Shown: one piece after another, positions 7,759-17,081 of the stretch
Numbering within the stretch: the stretch's first letter is position 1
How the letters are laid out: each line of letters opens with the position of its first letter
From: Pseudomonas oryzihabitans
GTDB lineage: Bacteria > Pseudomonadota > Gammaproteobacteria > Pseudomonadales > Pseudomonadaceae
Direction of reading: 5' to 3'
NCBI RefSeq assembly: GCF_014522265.1
Contig: NZ_CP017024.1
Coordinates: 2,508,001-2,572,000 of the forward strand
Length of the DNA stretch: 64,000 nt
Made by a program: the position numbers and the translations under genes
The notes under the pieces: model-generated
What the model saw: the letters and a program-made list of their open reading frames with translations, nothing else
Databases searched by the model: none
Told to the model about the DNA's origin: nothing

Positions 7759-10355
7759 TCAGGTCCTGTCCTTGAGGCTACTGCGGCCGCGGGCGGCCTT
7801 CTGGCTCTCGATGCGGGCCAGGACGGCCTGGACCTCGCGGGCGATTGCCTGGGCGTCCATACCGGCACCAGCGTTGATGGTGATGTTGTAGACGTCACCG
7901 CCCGCCGGGGCAGCAGGGGCTGCAGCGGACATCGCGGGTCGGTCGTCGAAGGTGATGCCGTTGGCCAGCGCGGGCGTGGCGGCGGTACCGATCCCCAGGG
8001 CGACCGCGCCGGCGCTGGCGATGCGCTTAGCGGTGTCGGCGATCTGGGCCAACGGACTACCCTCCCCCTTGCCCAGGCCGATGGCCAGGCCCTGCATGGT
8101 GAACTCGCCCAAGGAGGCGAAGACGCGGGACGGCGAGTGGATGTCCAGCTTCTCCTTGAAGAAGTTGATCGCGCTCTCGCCGGCGCCCATGACGGCGTTT
8201 TTCACCGCGCCCAGGCCGCTGGTGATGCCGTTGACCAGGCCCTGCATCATCATGCCGCCGAGTTCGGTGAATTTGGCCGGGAGCTCGAAGCCGAAGTAGT
8301 TCATCACCGCCGCGAAGGCCCGGTAGAAGAGGCCGATCGGCGAGAAGTCCAGGATCAGCTTAGCGATTCCGGTAATACCACCACTGGCCCCCAGCTTCAT
8401 CTCCTCCCAGATCCCTTTAAACCACGGCGCAATGGTGCTCCAGTTGGCGTAGAGCAGGGTACCCGCGGTGACCAGGCCGAAGATGACGGCGGCGATGGGG
8501 TTGGCCATCACGACGGCGCCGAGCAGCCGGAAGCCTGCGGCCACCAGGGGCAGGGCGCCCTTGCCGAGGTTGAACAGCAGGCCGATCAGGTTCGGCAGGC
8601 GGATACCGACCTGGGCGAGCATGAAGCGCAGCGCCAGGAAGGGACCCAGCACGCCAGCCAGCCCCAGGGCAACGGTGCCGAAGGCGATCGACACGGCTGA
8701 AAGCACCGCGGCCACCTTGACCAGGTTGCCGGCTAGAGTGGGATTGGCCTCGGCCCAGGCGCCCGTGGCGGAGGCAGCATCGGTCAGCCAGGTGATGATT
8801 TCCTTGAGCTGGGGCGCGACTGACGCCCCGAACTGAGCTTGAGCGTTGGTGAAGCTACCGGTCGCGGCATCCCAGAGGTTGGTCACAGTCTTGAGCTGCT
8901 CGTTGACGCGCATCTGCAGGTCCGCCTGGGCCTTCATCTTGCCCTGGACTTCCTGGTAGCCGGCCAGGCCCTTGGACATCATGGTGTTGAGCGCGGTCAG
9001 GGTCTCGGAGTCGTCACCGAAGACCTGTTTCAGCACGCCCAGGCGGGTCTCGGTGTTGAGGCCCTTGAGCTTGTCCAGCTGAGCGTAGAGCTTCTCCATG
9101 CCGCCGAATTCGCCCTTGCCGTCGGTGAAGTCCAGCTTGATGCCCTTGTCCTTGAGGCCCTTGTTGGCCTTGCCGACCTTGTCCGTATCCATGCCCATCT
9201 GAAAGATCTTGCGCAGGGCGTTGCCCGCAGCGCCGCCCTCCATGCCGGTCTGGTCGAGCTGGATCAGCAGAGGGGCCAGGGCGTTGGCCGCCTCGAGACC
9301 TTCCTTCTTGATGATGTCCAGCGCCGGACTGATCTTGCTGAAGCCCTCGAGCATGTTGTTGGAGTCGACGCCCAGGTAGAAGCCGCGCTGGATGGTATCC
9401 ATCAGGCCCATGAGGTCCTTCTCGCTGGTGCGGGTGGCGTCCTGCATCTTGGACGCGAACTCCGCGGCCTCGGTAACTGGCATCTTGAGTTGGACGCCCA
9501 GGTAGGCCGAGGCCTCGCCCATGCCGCCGAGGATGGTCTTGGCCGACATCCCCTGGCGCACCAGCATGGTCATCATTTCCTGGAATTCGGCGGTGGTACC
9601 GGGTAGGCGATCGCCCAGGCGCGTGGCCAGGTCGGAGATCTGCTTGAAGGATTCAGGGACCGAGCCGTCGCTCAGCATCAGCGAGGCGCGCAGCTGGGTG
9701 GCGGCGTCCTCGGCCGGGGCGAAGGCCTTGATCATGCCCAGTACCGGGCCGCCGATCGCGGCGCCGGTGGCAGCCGAGCTAGCGCCGGCCATGGCGGCGT
9801 TGCCGGCGAGCTCCTGGCCGCGCTTGAGCTTGCCGCGGGCGCTGGCCAGCTTCTCCTGGGTGCGATTGAGGCGCTCGAGCTTGCCCCGCTGAGTGTCGAT
9901 CGCCGCATTGGCGCTGGTGATCTGCGCCTGCAGCCGCGACTGGGCGCCGCCGAGGTCGCGGGTATCCACGCCACTGGCGCGCATGATCGGCAGCAGGCGC
10001 TGCAGCTCAGTGCGCTGGGCGGTGTGCTTGGCCTGCAGCTTGTCGACGGCAGCGGCCGCGTTGGCGAAGGTCTTCTGGAAGGCAGCGGACGGGGCGTCCA
10101 TCGCCTTGAGCTGCTCGCGGTAGGACCGCAGCTTCTCCTGACCCTTGGCCAGGGCCTCGGCGCTCAGGCGCACGGCCTCGCGCTGGCGCTGGTAGGCGCT
10201 GATGTCTTGCTGCTGCTGGTTGAGCTCCTTGACCCGGTCCCGGGCAGCCTTGAGCGCCCGGGCGGTCGCGTTGCCGCCCCGGCGATGCGTTTGAGCGGGG
10301 CCGTGACCTTGTCCAGGGCGGACAGGAGGACGCGGATCTGCAGGTCATTGGCCAT
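7759..10355 (-). pseudogene. T: Tape measure protein gpT, one-base frame break near start
   Basis: The body (804 codons in one frame from about 10173) is a P2-type tape measure with an N-terminal coiled coil, a TP901-type core with Met-x2-Leu-Val-Arg-Gln-Gly-Met-Ser-Ala, hydrophobic stretches at about two-thirds length and a C-terminal His-Ser-Pro-Ser-Arg-Val-Phe. The natural start is ATG 10355 (Met-Ala-Asn-Asp-Leu-Gln-Ile-Arg-Val), in another frame. The frames meet at a C4 run (10277-10280). One added base restores 865 aa and reads Ile-Ala-Gly...Gly-Asn-Ala-Thr-Ala-Arg. The protein sets tail length and is essential, so a real break would leave the prophage unable to form virions; a homopolymer error is more likely. 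The start overlaps the E' stop. Confidence 0.85.
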
Positions 10356-10862
10356 CGGGGGAGACTCGCTTGCGGGCGCGTTCGCGCCAGTCCATCAGTT
10401 CGGAAACGCTCAACTGGTCGAGCTGAGCGGGGTGCCAGTGGAAGGTGATGGCGAGATCCGCCATCGCATCCTCTACGTGGCGGGGAAGAGATCCGCCTTC
10501 ATGGACTTCTTGAGCAAAAAACTGGCGACGACACTCCCGGCGTCGACCAGGTCGGCGGGATCCATGGCGCGGACCTCGGCCTCGGTGAGGGTCGGGGTGC
10601 TGATACGCGGGATCACGCGGACGATGGCGTTGACGTCCATCTGCAGCAGGTCGGACAGGGTGATGCCGCGCAGGGCGCCGGCGTTGGGCTTGCGCAGGGC
10701 AATCTGGGCGATGGTGGTCGCGCCGCGGACGATGGGCTGGTCCAGGACGACTACGTTTTCCGGTACCGGCTGCGGCGCGTTGTGGCTGTGGCTGCCGGCC
10801 TGGTCGAGGCTGATGGGGTGGGTGTGGTCGCCTGCAGGAACGGCGTTGGTGGTGTCGCTCAT
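10345..10862 (-). CDS. E: Tail assembly chaperone gpE and frameshift product E+E'
   Basis: The zero-frame product E is 129 aa (10473-10862), a P2 gpE-type chaperone (Asp-Leu-Leu-Gln-Met-Asp-Val-Asn-Ala). Codon 116 lies in the slippery heptamer T-TTT-TTG at 10515-10521. A -1 shift there continues through a frame ending with TGA at 10345-10347. The extension contains Ala-Met-Ala-Asp-Leu-Ala-Ile-Thr-Phe-His-Trp and Glu-Leu-Met-Asp-Trp-Arg-Glu-Arg-Ala-Arg, as in P2 E'. The fused product would be 172 aa. In P2 this ratio-controlled pair chaperones the tape measure during tail assembly. The extension stop overlaps the T start by 11 bases. Confidence 0.88.
10515..10521 (-). promoter_or_regulatory. 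Slippery site T-TTT-TTG for -1 frameshift (E/E')
   Basis: On the coding strand the codons are AGT TTT TTG, in frame with E. Slipping one base back yields Phe-Phe followed by the E' frame. P2 uses the same heptamer at the same place. Confidence 0.85.
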
Positions 10863-10931
10863 GGTGGTACTCCAGGTAATAGGCTTGGGAGATCAGGTGG
10901 CCCGCCGAAGCGGGCTGGAAAAGGGGAGGGA

Positions 10932-11447
10932 TCAGATGCCGAGCGAGGCGCGCTGCTTGGCCAGGCGGTCTTCACCGCCGACGTTCTCGATGAAGTTGAG
11001 GAGGTCGATCTCGATCACGGTCTCGCCGTCCACGATCAGCTTGTAGTAGCTGCCGGCGGTGGTGATCTTGTGCTCGGTGTCCTCGCCGGCGCTGGCTTCA
11101 CCCATCTCGATGGATTCGTGGCGGCCGCGGACGACGATCTCGACGGCGGTCTCTTCGCCGGTGTCGTCCTGCTGGTAGCTGCCGGTGAAGCGCAGGGGCA
11201 CGGCTGCGGCGCCCACGGCTCCGAATTGCTTGAGGACGGTGAGGTCCAGGCCGCCGAGGGTCCATTCCAGCTGGATACCGTCGTCGGACATACCCAGGTC
11301 AGCCTTGACGGGGCCGTTCATGCCGGCGCCGCGGAAGGCTTCCATCTTGCGGCCGAGGGTCGGCAGGGTGACGGACTTGGCGACGCCCAGGTAGGAGTGG
11401 CCGTCGTTGAAAAGCATCATGTTCTTGAGTTTGCGGGGCATGGCCAT
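10932..11447 (-). CDS. FII: Major tail tube protein gpFII
   Basis: A 171-aa P2 FII-family tail tube protein: Met-Pro-Arg-Lys-Leu-Lys-Asn at the N-terminus, Gly-Met-Asn-Gly-Pro-Val, then Gly-Leu-Asp-Leu-Thr-Val-Leu-Lys-Gln-Phe-Gly and a C-terminal Val-Ile-Glu-Ile-Asp-Leu-Leu-Asn. It polymerises into the inner tube inside the sheath. It follows FI by 48 bp in the F operon. Length equals the usual ~170 aa. Confidence 0.94.
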   Translation of the reverse strand: MAMPRKLKNMMLFNDGHSYLGVAKSVTLPTLGRKMEAFRGAGMNGPVKADLGMSDDGIQLEWTLGGLDLTVLKQFGAVGAAAVPLRFTGSYQQDDTGEETAVEIVVRGRHESIEMGEASAGEDTEHKITTAGSYYKLIVDGETVIEIDLLNFIENVGGEDRLAKQRASLGI

Positions 11448-11495
11448 GGGGGCAGCTCTCCAGAGGGCGCCCGTAGGGGCGCCGGGTGATCAGGA

Positions 11496-12662
11496 TCAGG
11501 CGTTTACGCGGGTCGCGAAGTCGGCTAGGTAGCGGTCGGTGATGCGCTGGCGCAGGGTCATGTCTTCCAGCGGCGGGACGGGGGTGTAGTCGTAGTCGAG
11601 CCACAACTTGCCGGCCTTGAGGGTGCTGGAAGCGTTGGCGTCGGCGTCGTACCAGCACTCGCCGCCCAGCAGGTAGCCCTGGCGGGTCAGCTCGCGGAAC
11701 TTGGCGTTGATGCCCTCGACGATGTCGCGCACCAGGCTGGGGTGCATCGGGCGATCCACGGCCCAGAAATGCGCCTCGGCCATGGTGTCTGCCAGCACCT
11801 GGGCGGTGCGGGTGTAGTTCTCGAAAGTGAAGAGCGCGTCGTCGCTGCAGGTGCGCGAGCCCCAGAAGCGGTAGCCCTCGTGGTTGATCAGCGTGGTGAT
11901 CTGGTTGCCGTTGAGGTAGTCGCTGTCGGTGGCGGTGTTCTGCAGGTCCCAGAAGACATCCTTGGAAACGCCGGTGACGCCGGCCACAGCGACGTTGGAC
12001 AGGGTCTTGTGCCAGCCCGTCTCCTGGTCGATCTGGGCACGCAGGCCCAGGGCGCGTGCGGTGGCGGCCGCGGTGACGGTCTTGTTGTCGGTGGTGGACC
12101 AGGCCAGGAAGTCAGGCCAGTGGAGCATCAGCTCGCGGGCGCTGAACTGGGTGCGGTAGGCGACGGCCTCTTCCTTGGTAGCGCAGCCATAGCAGCTGGC
12201 GTAGACGAAGGCGCGCAGCTGCTTGGCGATCGGCAGCAGGGCGGTGGTCACGGCCTGGGTGTCGAGCCCGGGAATGCCCAGGATGCGCGGCGTCACGCCG
12301 AGCTTGGCCTTGGCTGCGAGCAGGGCCTTCATGCCGGTGTATCTGCCGGCGACCACGCCGCCGATCAGGTTGGATTGCAGCTCCGCCGCGCTAGCGCCGT
12401 CTGCAACCCGGACCACGACCACGACGGGCTTGGACTGGTCGGCGATCGCCTGCAGCGAGGGGGCCAGGGTGCCCTTGGTGCCGGCCTTGCCGACAGCGGC
12501 CTGGACGTTGGTCAGCAGGACGGGCGTATCGAGCGGAAAGCTAGCGGCATCGGCATCGCTGCCGGTGCAAACCATGCCGATGACGGCCGTGGAAACGGTG
12601 GAAATGGAGCGGGTGCCTTGATTGATCTCGAGGACACGCACGCCGTGATGGAAGTCAGCCAT
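11496..12662 (-). CDS. FI: Tail sheath protein gpFI
   Basis: The 388-aa contractile sheath protein begins Met-Ala-Asp-Phe-His-His-Gly-Val-Arg-Val, the standard start of P2-like sheaths; I use ATG 12662 for that reason although the frame extends upstream. The C-terminal Asp-Phe-Ala-Thr-Arg and Met-Thr-Leu-Arg-Gln-Arg-Ile-Thr-Asp regions fit the family. It is the first gene of the FI-FII-E-T-U-D unit. A TGT-N13-ACA palindrome is 80 bp upstream. Confidence 0.95.
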   Translation of the reverse strand: MADFHHGVRVLEINQGTRSISTVSTAVIGMVCTGSDADAASFPLDTPVLLTNVQAAVGKAGTKGTLAPSLQAIADQSKPVVVVVRVADGASAAELQSNLIGGVVAGRYTGMKALLAAKAKLGVTPRILGIPGLDTQAVTTALLPIAKQLRAFVYASCYGCATKEEAVAYRTQFSARELMLHWPDFLAWSTTDNKTVTAAATARALGLRAQIDQETGWHKTLSNVAVAGVTGVSKDVFWDLQNTATDSDYLNGNQITTLINHEGYRFWGSRTCSDDALFTFENYTRTAQVLADTMAEAHFWAVDRPMHPSLVRDIVEGINAKFRELTRQGYLLGGECWYDADANASSTLKAGKLWLDYDYTPVPPLEDMTLRQRITDRYLADFATRVNA

Positions 12663-12741
12663 GGAGGGTAAGCCTGCGCAGGTGGGTAGGTGACGCTGCA
12701 CAGGCTGGCGGATCCGCGCGCGCGGGTCGCGGGGCGGGGTT

Positions 12742-12760
12742 TGTAGCGGGCGCCGCTACA
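12742..12760. promoter_or_regulatory. Candidate Ogr/Delta-type activator site of the F late promoter
   Basis: TGTAGCGGGCGCCGCTACA is a perfect 8-bp inverted repeat with a 3-bp centre, reading TGT-N13-ACA. Its centre is 89 bp before the FI start, a distance that allows a promoter activated from about -55. P2 Ogr sites are TGT-N12-ACA in the same relative place. Confidence 0.65.
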
Positions 12761-12763
12761 CAA

Positions 12764-13045
12764 TCAGGCGGCGGTGATGAGGCTCGCCACGTCCGGGTTG
12801 GCGGCGAGGAAGGTCTTGAGCTTGTCGACCGGATCTTCAGCGTCGAAGGCCTTGGGTCGGTTGACCAGACGCCAGGTGGTGCCGTCCCAGCGCGGCCACT
12901 GGCTGTCCTCCCAGGTGGCGGGCGGCGGCGTTTCCACGCAGCGCGCCGGCAGGTGGTAGACGCCGGGCTCGAGCGGGGACTCATCGGCGGAGGTCTGGCC
13001 CTGGTAGAAGCCGGCCTGGTCGGTTTGATAGACGATTTTGTCCAT
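12764..13045 (-). CDS. Phage tail fibre assembly-like small protein
   Basis: A 93-aa protein with Asp-Lys-Ile-Val-Tyr-Gln-Thr-Asp at the start and a Pro-x-Trp-Asp-Gly-Thr-Thr-Trp-Arg-Leu-Val core, features seen in small proteins next to phage tail fibres. The C-terminus (Leu-Lys-Thr-Phe-Leu-Ala-Ala-Asn-Pro-Asp-Val) is helical. It follows the second tail fibre by eight bases and is the last gene of the V-unit, just before the F promoter. Probably a fibre chaperone; not proven. Confidence 0.65.
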   Translation of the reverse strand: MDKIVYQTDQAGFYQGQTSADESPLEPGVYHLPARCVETPPPATWEDSQWPRWDGTTWRLVNRPKAFDAEDPVDKLKTFLAANPDVASLITAA

Positions 13046-13053
13046 GGGTTGCC

Positions 13054-14448
13054 TCAGTACTTGATGATGGCCAGCAGCGCGATATTGCGCGGGCGCGCCT
13101 CGCTGCCGCCGCTTGGGTCAATGGTGACGACGTGGGTGTGGTCGCCGTTGGTGGTGGTGTTGTAGTTGGTGTCGCGGTCGGTGAAGTTGTTGCCGCCGGA
13201 CAGGCCGCTGCTGCTGGTCTCGGCAGTATCGGTGTTGGTGTAGACGTGGGAATGCGCGCCGGCCTGGGCCGTCTTGCCGGTGTGGGTGTGCTCCAGGTTC
13301 TGGCTCAACTGGCCGGTACCCATGCCGCGGCCTTTATCGATCCCGCGGCCGTCGTCCAGGCACCGGATGAATTCGCCGCGCAGATCCGGCAGGTTGAAGG
13401 TGGTGAAGCCATCACCCGCGCCGTGATAGGTGCCCAGGGCGGCGAATAGCTCGGCGTAGGCGGTACGCGAGATCGCCGCGCCGTTGGCCTTGAACCAGCC
13501 GGCCGGGGCGGTCGTGCCGGCGAAGTAGCCGACCGTGCCTGCCGGTACCCGGGCGATCAGGGCGTCCACCTCGGTCTTGCTGTAGAGCTCCAGATTGGCC
13601 CGAGCCTTGGCCTTGTCCGGTACGTCGGCCAGGTTCTGGGTCTTCATCAGCGGATCAAAGAAGGTGCCGAGCGGGTCGTTCTGGGCGAGGACTATCTTGG
13701 TGCCGGCGGCGTAGCTGCTGGTGAGCTTGAGCGCGGTGCTGCTGGTCGCGGTCCATTCCTCGCCGGCGCGCAGCCGGGTACCGGCCACATAGACCGCCAG
13801 GCCCACGGTGGTGGTCTTGGCCAGGTTGACCACGGTCTGATTGGCGGCCAGCGTCTGGACCTCCTCGATCGAGCGCACCACCACGTTGGTTTCAGTAGGA
13901 TCTTCCCAGCCGTATTCGCCGGGGCCGTTGCCCCACTTGGCCAGCACCTGACGCACGGTCCCGCCAGGAATGATCAAGGCCTTGGCGAAGGTGTTGAGCA
14001 CCCAGGTGTGGCTGGCCACCGCCAGATTCGGGTCCACCTGCAGGTTGATCACCGAGGCATTCGAGGCCAGGAATTGCACGCGCAGCACGGCGTCCGAATA
14101 GGCGCCCTCGCCGGGCAGCGGCTTGTAGGTGTCTGGCAGGTTGCCGACCACGAACAGGCTGCCCTGGTCGTCGAAGAGACCGACCTCACGCAGGGTGAAG
14201 CCGCCGGTCGCAGCCGGGATCACGATCTCGGCGATGAAGCCGCGAGGCTCGTCAGGGTCCTGGTAGACGCGGTTAATGGTGGTGCGATAGCGCTCGCGCA
14301 CCAGCTGGGTCATGCCCTCAGCCGGGGTCACCAGGTTGCCATTGCCATCGCCCACGGCGGCCTGGGTCAGGTTGATGGCGACGCCGGCAGCCTCGGCCTG
14401 GGCCAGGCGCTTGAGCCCGTAGGCAGTGTGTATCGTGTGGAAGTCCAT
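13054..14448 (-). CDS. H: P2 gpH-type tail fibre with collar-like tip domain
   Basis: The 464-aa protein begins with the gpH-type N-terminal domain that attaches to the baseplate (Leu-Ala-Gln-Ala-Glu-Ala, Val-Gly-Asp-Gly-Asn-Gly, Arg-Glu-Val-Gly-Leu-Phe-Asp). The C-terminal third is a phage tail-collar domain: Pro-Ala-Gly-Trp-Phe-Lys-Ala-Asn-Gly-Ala, Phe-Asn-Leu-Pro-Asp-Leu-Arg-Gly-Glu-Phe, then His-Thr-His and His-Ser-His repeats and Arg-Pro-Arg-Asn-Ile-Ala-Leu-Leu at the end. It should bind a host surface receptor. In P2 this gene directly follows I; here a second fibre cassette (14451-17081) lies between. Confidence 0.88.
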   Translation of the reverse strand: MDFHTIHTAYGLKRLAQAEAAGVAINLTQAAVGDGNGNLVTPAEGMTQLVRERYRTTINRVYQDPDEPRGFIAEIVIPAATGGFTLREVGLFDDQGSLFVVGNLPDTYKPLPGEGAYSDAVLRVQFLASNASVINLQVDPNLAVASHTWVLNTFAKALIIPGGTVRQVLAKWGNGPGEYGWEDPTETNVVVRSIEEVQTLAANQTVVNLAKTTTVGLAVYVAGTRLRAGEEWTATSSTALKLTSSYAAGTKIVLAQNDPLGTFFDPLMKTQNLADVPDKAKARANLELYSKTEVDALIARVPAGTVGYFAGTTAPAGWFKANGAAISRTAYAELFAALGTYHGAGDGFTTFNLPDLRGEFIRCLDDGRGIDKGRGMGTGQLSQNLEHTHTGKTAQAGAHSHVYTNTDTAETSSSGLSGGNNFTDRDTNYNTTTNGDHTHVVTIDPSGGSEARPRNIALLAIIKY

Positions 14449-14450
14449 AA

Positions 14451-14945
14451 TCAGCCCTTGCTGCCGGTGTGGTAATGACTGGCCCCGCCGAGGCGTGGCC
14501 CGATCCAGAAAATGAAGGCCCGCCAGCGCGCTTCGCCCTCAGCCCGACAGGCGCGGTACAGCACCGCGTCCGCCGCAGCCCGGGGCAACTGGCCGGTGCG
14601 GTAGAGGAAGTCGTGGACGAAGGCGGCCAGCACGGCGTAGCCAGCCAGGACGGCGTAGATGCCGGTGGCAGCGATGCTGGTCCACAGCAGCGGATCCGCG
14701 AAGGCCTGCAGGGGCAGCAGCAGGGCACAGACCGCGCCGGCGGCCCAGGCCAGGGCGGCCAGGATCAGGGCCCAGCGCGCGACCTCACGTAGAAAGAGGA
14801 TCGACGCCAGGTCGCTGCGCTCGCCCACGGGAACGACGATCCGGCCATAGACGGGGTCGACGAAGACCAGCGGCTCGACCAGCTCCCAGGTCCAGCGGTC
14901 CACCTGGCGCATGGCCGGGCGGTTCTCGAAGTAGCCCTTGCTCAT
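14451..14945 (-). CDS. DUF1353-family phage membrane protein
   Basis: The 164-aa product has Arg-Ile-Val-Val-Pro-Val-Gly-Glu-Arg-Ser-Asp-Leu-Ala-Ser, typical of DUF1353 (Thr/Ser-Asp-x-Ala-Ser after a beta region). Two hydrophobic segments (about residues 58-82 and 86-110) and His-Asp-Phe-Leu-Tyr-Arg follow. ATG 14945 overlaps the stop of the upstream fibre-assembly gene (ATGA). DUF1353 proteins accompany fibre genes in several phages and tail-like bacteriocins; their role is unknown. Confidence 0.7.
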   Translation of the reverse strand: MSKGYFENRPAMRQVDRWTWELVEPLVFVDPVYGRIVVPVGERSDLASILFLREVARWALILAALAWAAGAVCALLLPLQAFADPLLWTSIAATGIYAVLAGYAVLAAFVHDFLYRTGQLPRAAADAVLYRACRAEGEARWRAFIFWIGPRLGGASHYHTGSKG

Positions 14946-15508
14946 ACCGGCCACCACTTGTCCGCGGCGAAGTCCTGGGGGATGGGCGCCATCGCCTTGA
15001 GGTCGCTGCCAGCCTGCACCAGTGCGCTCTTGCGGGCCGTGGCGGCCTGGCCCAGGGCGAGGGCTGTCTGGGCATCCATCGGCACGCGGGTATTGTCGGC
15101 GGCGATCCAGAAGAAGTCCTTGGCTGCGTCCGCCCAGCGCAGCTCGCCGGCCTTAGCGCCGTTGATGATGGCTGCGAGTGCGTTGTTCATGGCGCCCAGG
15201 ATGTTTTCCCGGTCGCCAGCCTCGCGGGTCTGGTAGTGCTTGCCCTGGAACTCGAAGCCCAGCTCGACGCGACGATCCCGCTCGGCGTCGACCTGGTCAG
15301 CGGTGACCACTGGCAGCGGCTGCTCAGGCACCTTGTCGGCGGCGATCCAGCCCTGACCGTTCCAGACGGCCACCTGGCCAGCCTTGAGCTTGGGCGGTGG
15401 GGTCGGCGTGCTGCGCTCGGGGATGCCCGCCATAGGGTCGGCCTGGATGTATCCAGCCAGGACGCCATCGGCGCCCCATTGGTAAAGGGTGATGGTGTCC
15501 ATGGTCAT
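14942..15508 (-). CDS. Tail fibre assembly protein (DUF4376 C-terminus)
   Basis: The 188-aa protein starts Met-Thr-Met-Asp-Thr-Ile-Thr-Leu-Tyr-Gln-Trp. It has a Val-Ala-Val-Trp-Asn-Gly-Gln-Gly-Trp mid-section and ends with a DUF4376-type helical domain (Arg-Arg-Val-Glu-Leu-Gly-Phe-Glu-Phe-Gln-Gly-Lys-His-Tyr-Gln-Thr). Such proteins act as chaperones for the adjacent fibre. Start ATG 15508 overlaps the fibre stop by four bases and the DUF1353 gene by four bases, making one tightly coupled cassette. Confidence 0.75.
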   Translation of the reverse strand: MTMDTITLYQWGADGVLAGYIQADPMAGIPERSTPTPPPKLKAGQVAVWNGQGWIAADKVPEQPLPVVTADQVDAERDRRVELGFEFQGKHYQTREAGDRENILGAMNNALAAIINGAKAGELRWADAAKDFFWIAADNTRVPMDAQTALALGQAATARKSALVQAGSDLKAMAPIPQDFAADKWWPV

Positions 15509-17081
15509 TTGGCCTTGATGAAGTTGGCGAAGGGCGCCGGTTGGGTAGCGGCCTTGGGGACCTTGAAAAGGGTTTTCACGTCGTACGACGGATTGCACCT
15601 CACAACGTCGCCACTACTGCCGCCGAATGCGATCCAGCCATATTGGCCGTCAGTCACTACGAAGTTCGGCCACGTTGTCTGCGCGCCGGGCCCGGTGCTG
15701 GCTCCGAATACCGTTCCAGAGAAAATAGCCGCTGCTCCAGCAGCCGAAATGCCGACGGTCAGCCTTAGATTGGAGCCGGTGTAACACATGAACCAGCAGA
15801 GGCCGCGGTCGTCGGTATCCCAGCCGTAGGGGGCTGGCTGGCGGAATACTGGCCGACTGACGACCAGGTAAGGCCATCAATGGAAACCGCGTAGTAGCTG
15901 TACTGGTTGCTGCTGTTCCAGCACACGGCCACGAATACGCCGTTTCCATAGGTCACGATTGTCTGGCCGTTATATGCAGCCAGTAGCGAGATTTGCGTCC
16001 AGGTCTCGCCATTGTCGGTCGAGCGCAATCCTATGCCGTTGCTTTGCGCGGACATGATCCACAGGCCGTTTCGATTGGTCGAAAGCTTGAACGGCGCGTA
16101 AGGGAGGGCGATCCGCGTCCAGGTCAGACCGTTATCCTTCGACTTGAGGATAAAACTCTGATTCGACGGGGAGCAGGCGATCCAAGTCCCCTTTCTGTCA
16201 CAGACGATGCTGGTGCATTGGCCGACAATGCCCGCCGCAGACGTGATCGACGTCCAGGTAAGGCCGTTATCCACGCTGCGCAGGAATCCATTACTGCCAA
16301 CGGTGATCCAGACCCCAGCCTTGTCGGTATCTATCCCCTGGGCTTGGCCGTCCGTGATGGACAAAATCTTGGTGAAGCTGGCGCCGCCGTCCGCGCTCCG
16401 CATGATTCCCTGAGACGACGTCGATACGGCGGCGCAAATTACGCCGTCCTTGCCCAAGGCCACACTGAGAATGCCTTGCACAACTCCGCCGGTCTTGGGC
16501 CAGGCCCCATTACCGGTTGCGTCAGCGTCCAGCAAGCCAAGCTTCTGGAACAGGTCGGGGTAGCTGGCCTGCAGATAGTTTGCCCCGTCGGGAATCCATG
16601 TTGCGTCCGGGGCACCGCGGACGGTCGTCAGGACGTCGCCGATTGCGGGCTTCCAGTAGGTGCCAACCAGCGCTTCTGCCCAGCCCTTCGTGGCCGCGTG
16701 GAGCGGATCGGTCGGCGCACCTGCCAGCTTGAGCGCGCCGGTCATGGTGCCGCCGCCCTTGGCGAGCTTGGCGGTATCCAGGTCAGTGATGGCCTTCGCG
16801 TTGTCGGCGATTCCCTTCGCCTGGTTGGTCAAGGCAGCATCGACCGTGACCGTACCGAACCCAATCAGCTTCGCGCCGCCGGTGCCCTTGAGGGTGTCGG
16901 CCGTAGAGCTGGCCGCGGCGATCGCAGCCGCAAGACGGGAGACGACGCTTGGCAGCGTCTCCACCTTCTTGCCGTCGACGGTGATGTAGTAGCCCGCGGC
17001 GTTGCCGTTGGCGAAGTCGGCGATACGCGCCTCATTCCCCCGGAAGCGAGTGATTACCTCGGGTAGGGTCAAGTCAGCCAT
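15505..17081 (-). pseudogene. Asp-box (BNR) tail fibre, one-base frame break near the end
   Basis: The main frame begins Met-Ala-Asp-Leu-Thr-Leu-Pro-Glu-Val-Ile, followed by a repetitive stalk. From about residue 225 it has five Asp-box motifs (Arg-Ser-Ala-Asp-Gly-Gly-Ala-Ser-Phe; Arg-Ser-Val-Asp-Asn-Gly-Leu-Thr-Trp; Lys-Ser-Lys-Asp-Asn-Gly-Leu-Thr-Trp; Arg-Ser-Thr-Asp-Asn-Gly-Glu-Thr-Trp; Ile-Asp-Gly-Leu-Thr-Trp). These indicate a sialidase-like beta-propeller. At a G5 run (15829-15833) the frame is lost; the neighbouring frame continues Tyr-Gly-Trp-Asp-Thr-Asp-Asp-Arg-Gly to the stop. One added base gives 525 aa. Probably an intact receptor-binding protein with a homopolymer error. Confidence 0.82.

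Noticed and set aside
10024..11046. Plus-strand 340-codon frame over E, E' and the T start
   Set aside because: Antisense to well-supported tail genes; composition follows the complementary coding strand.
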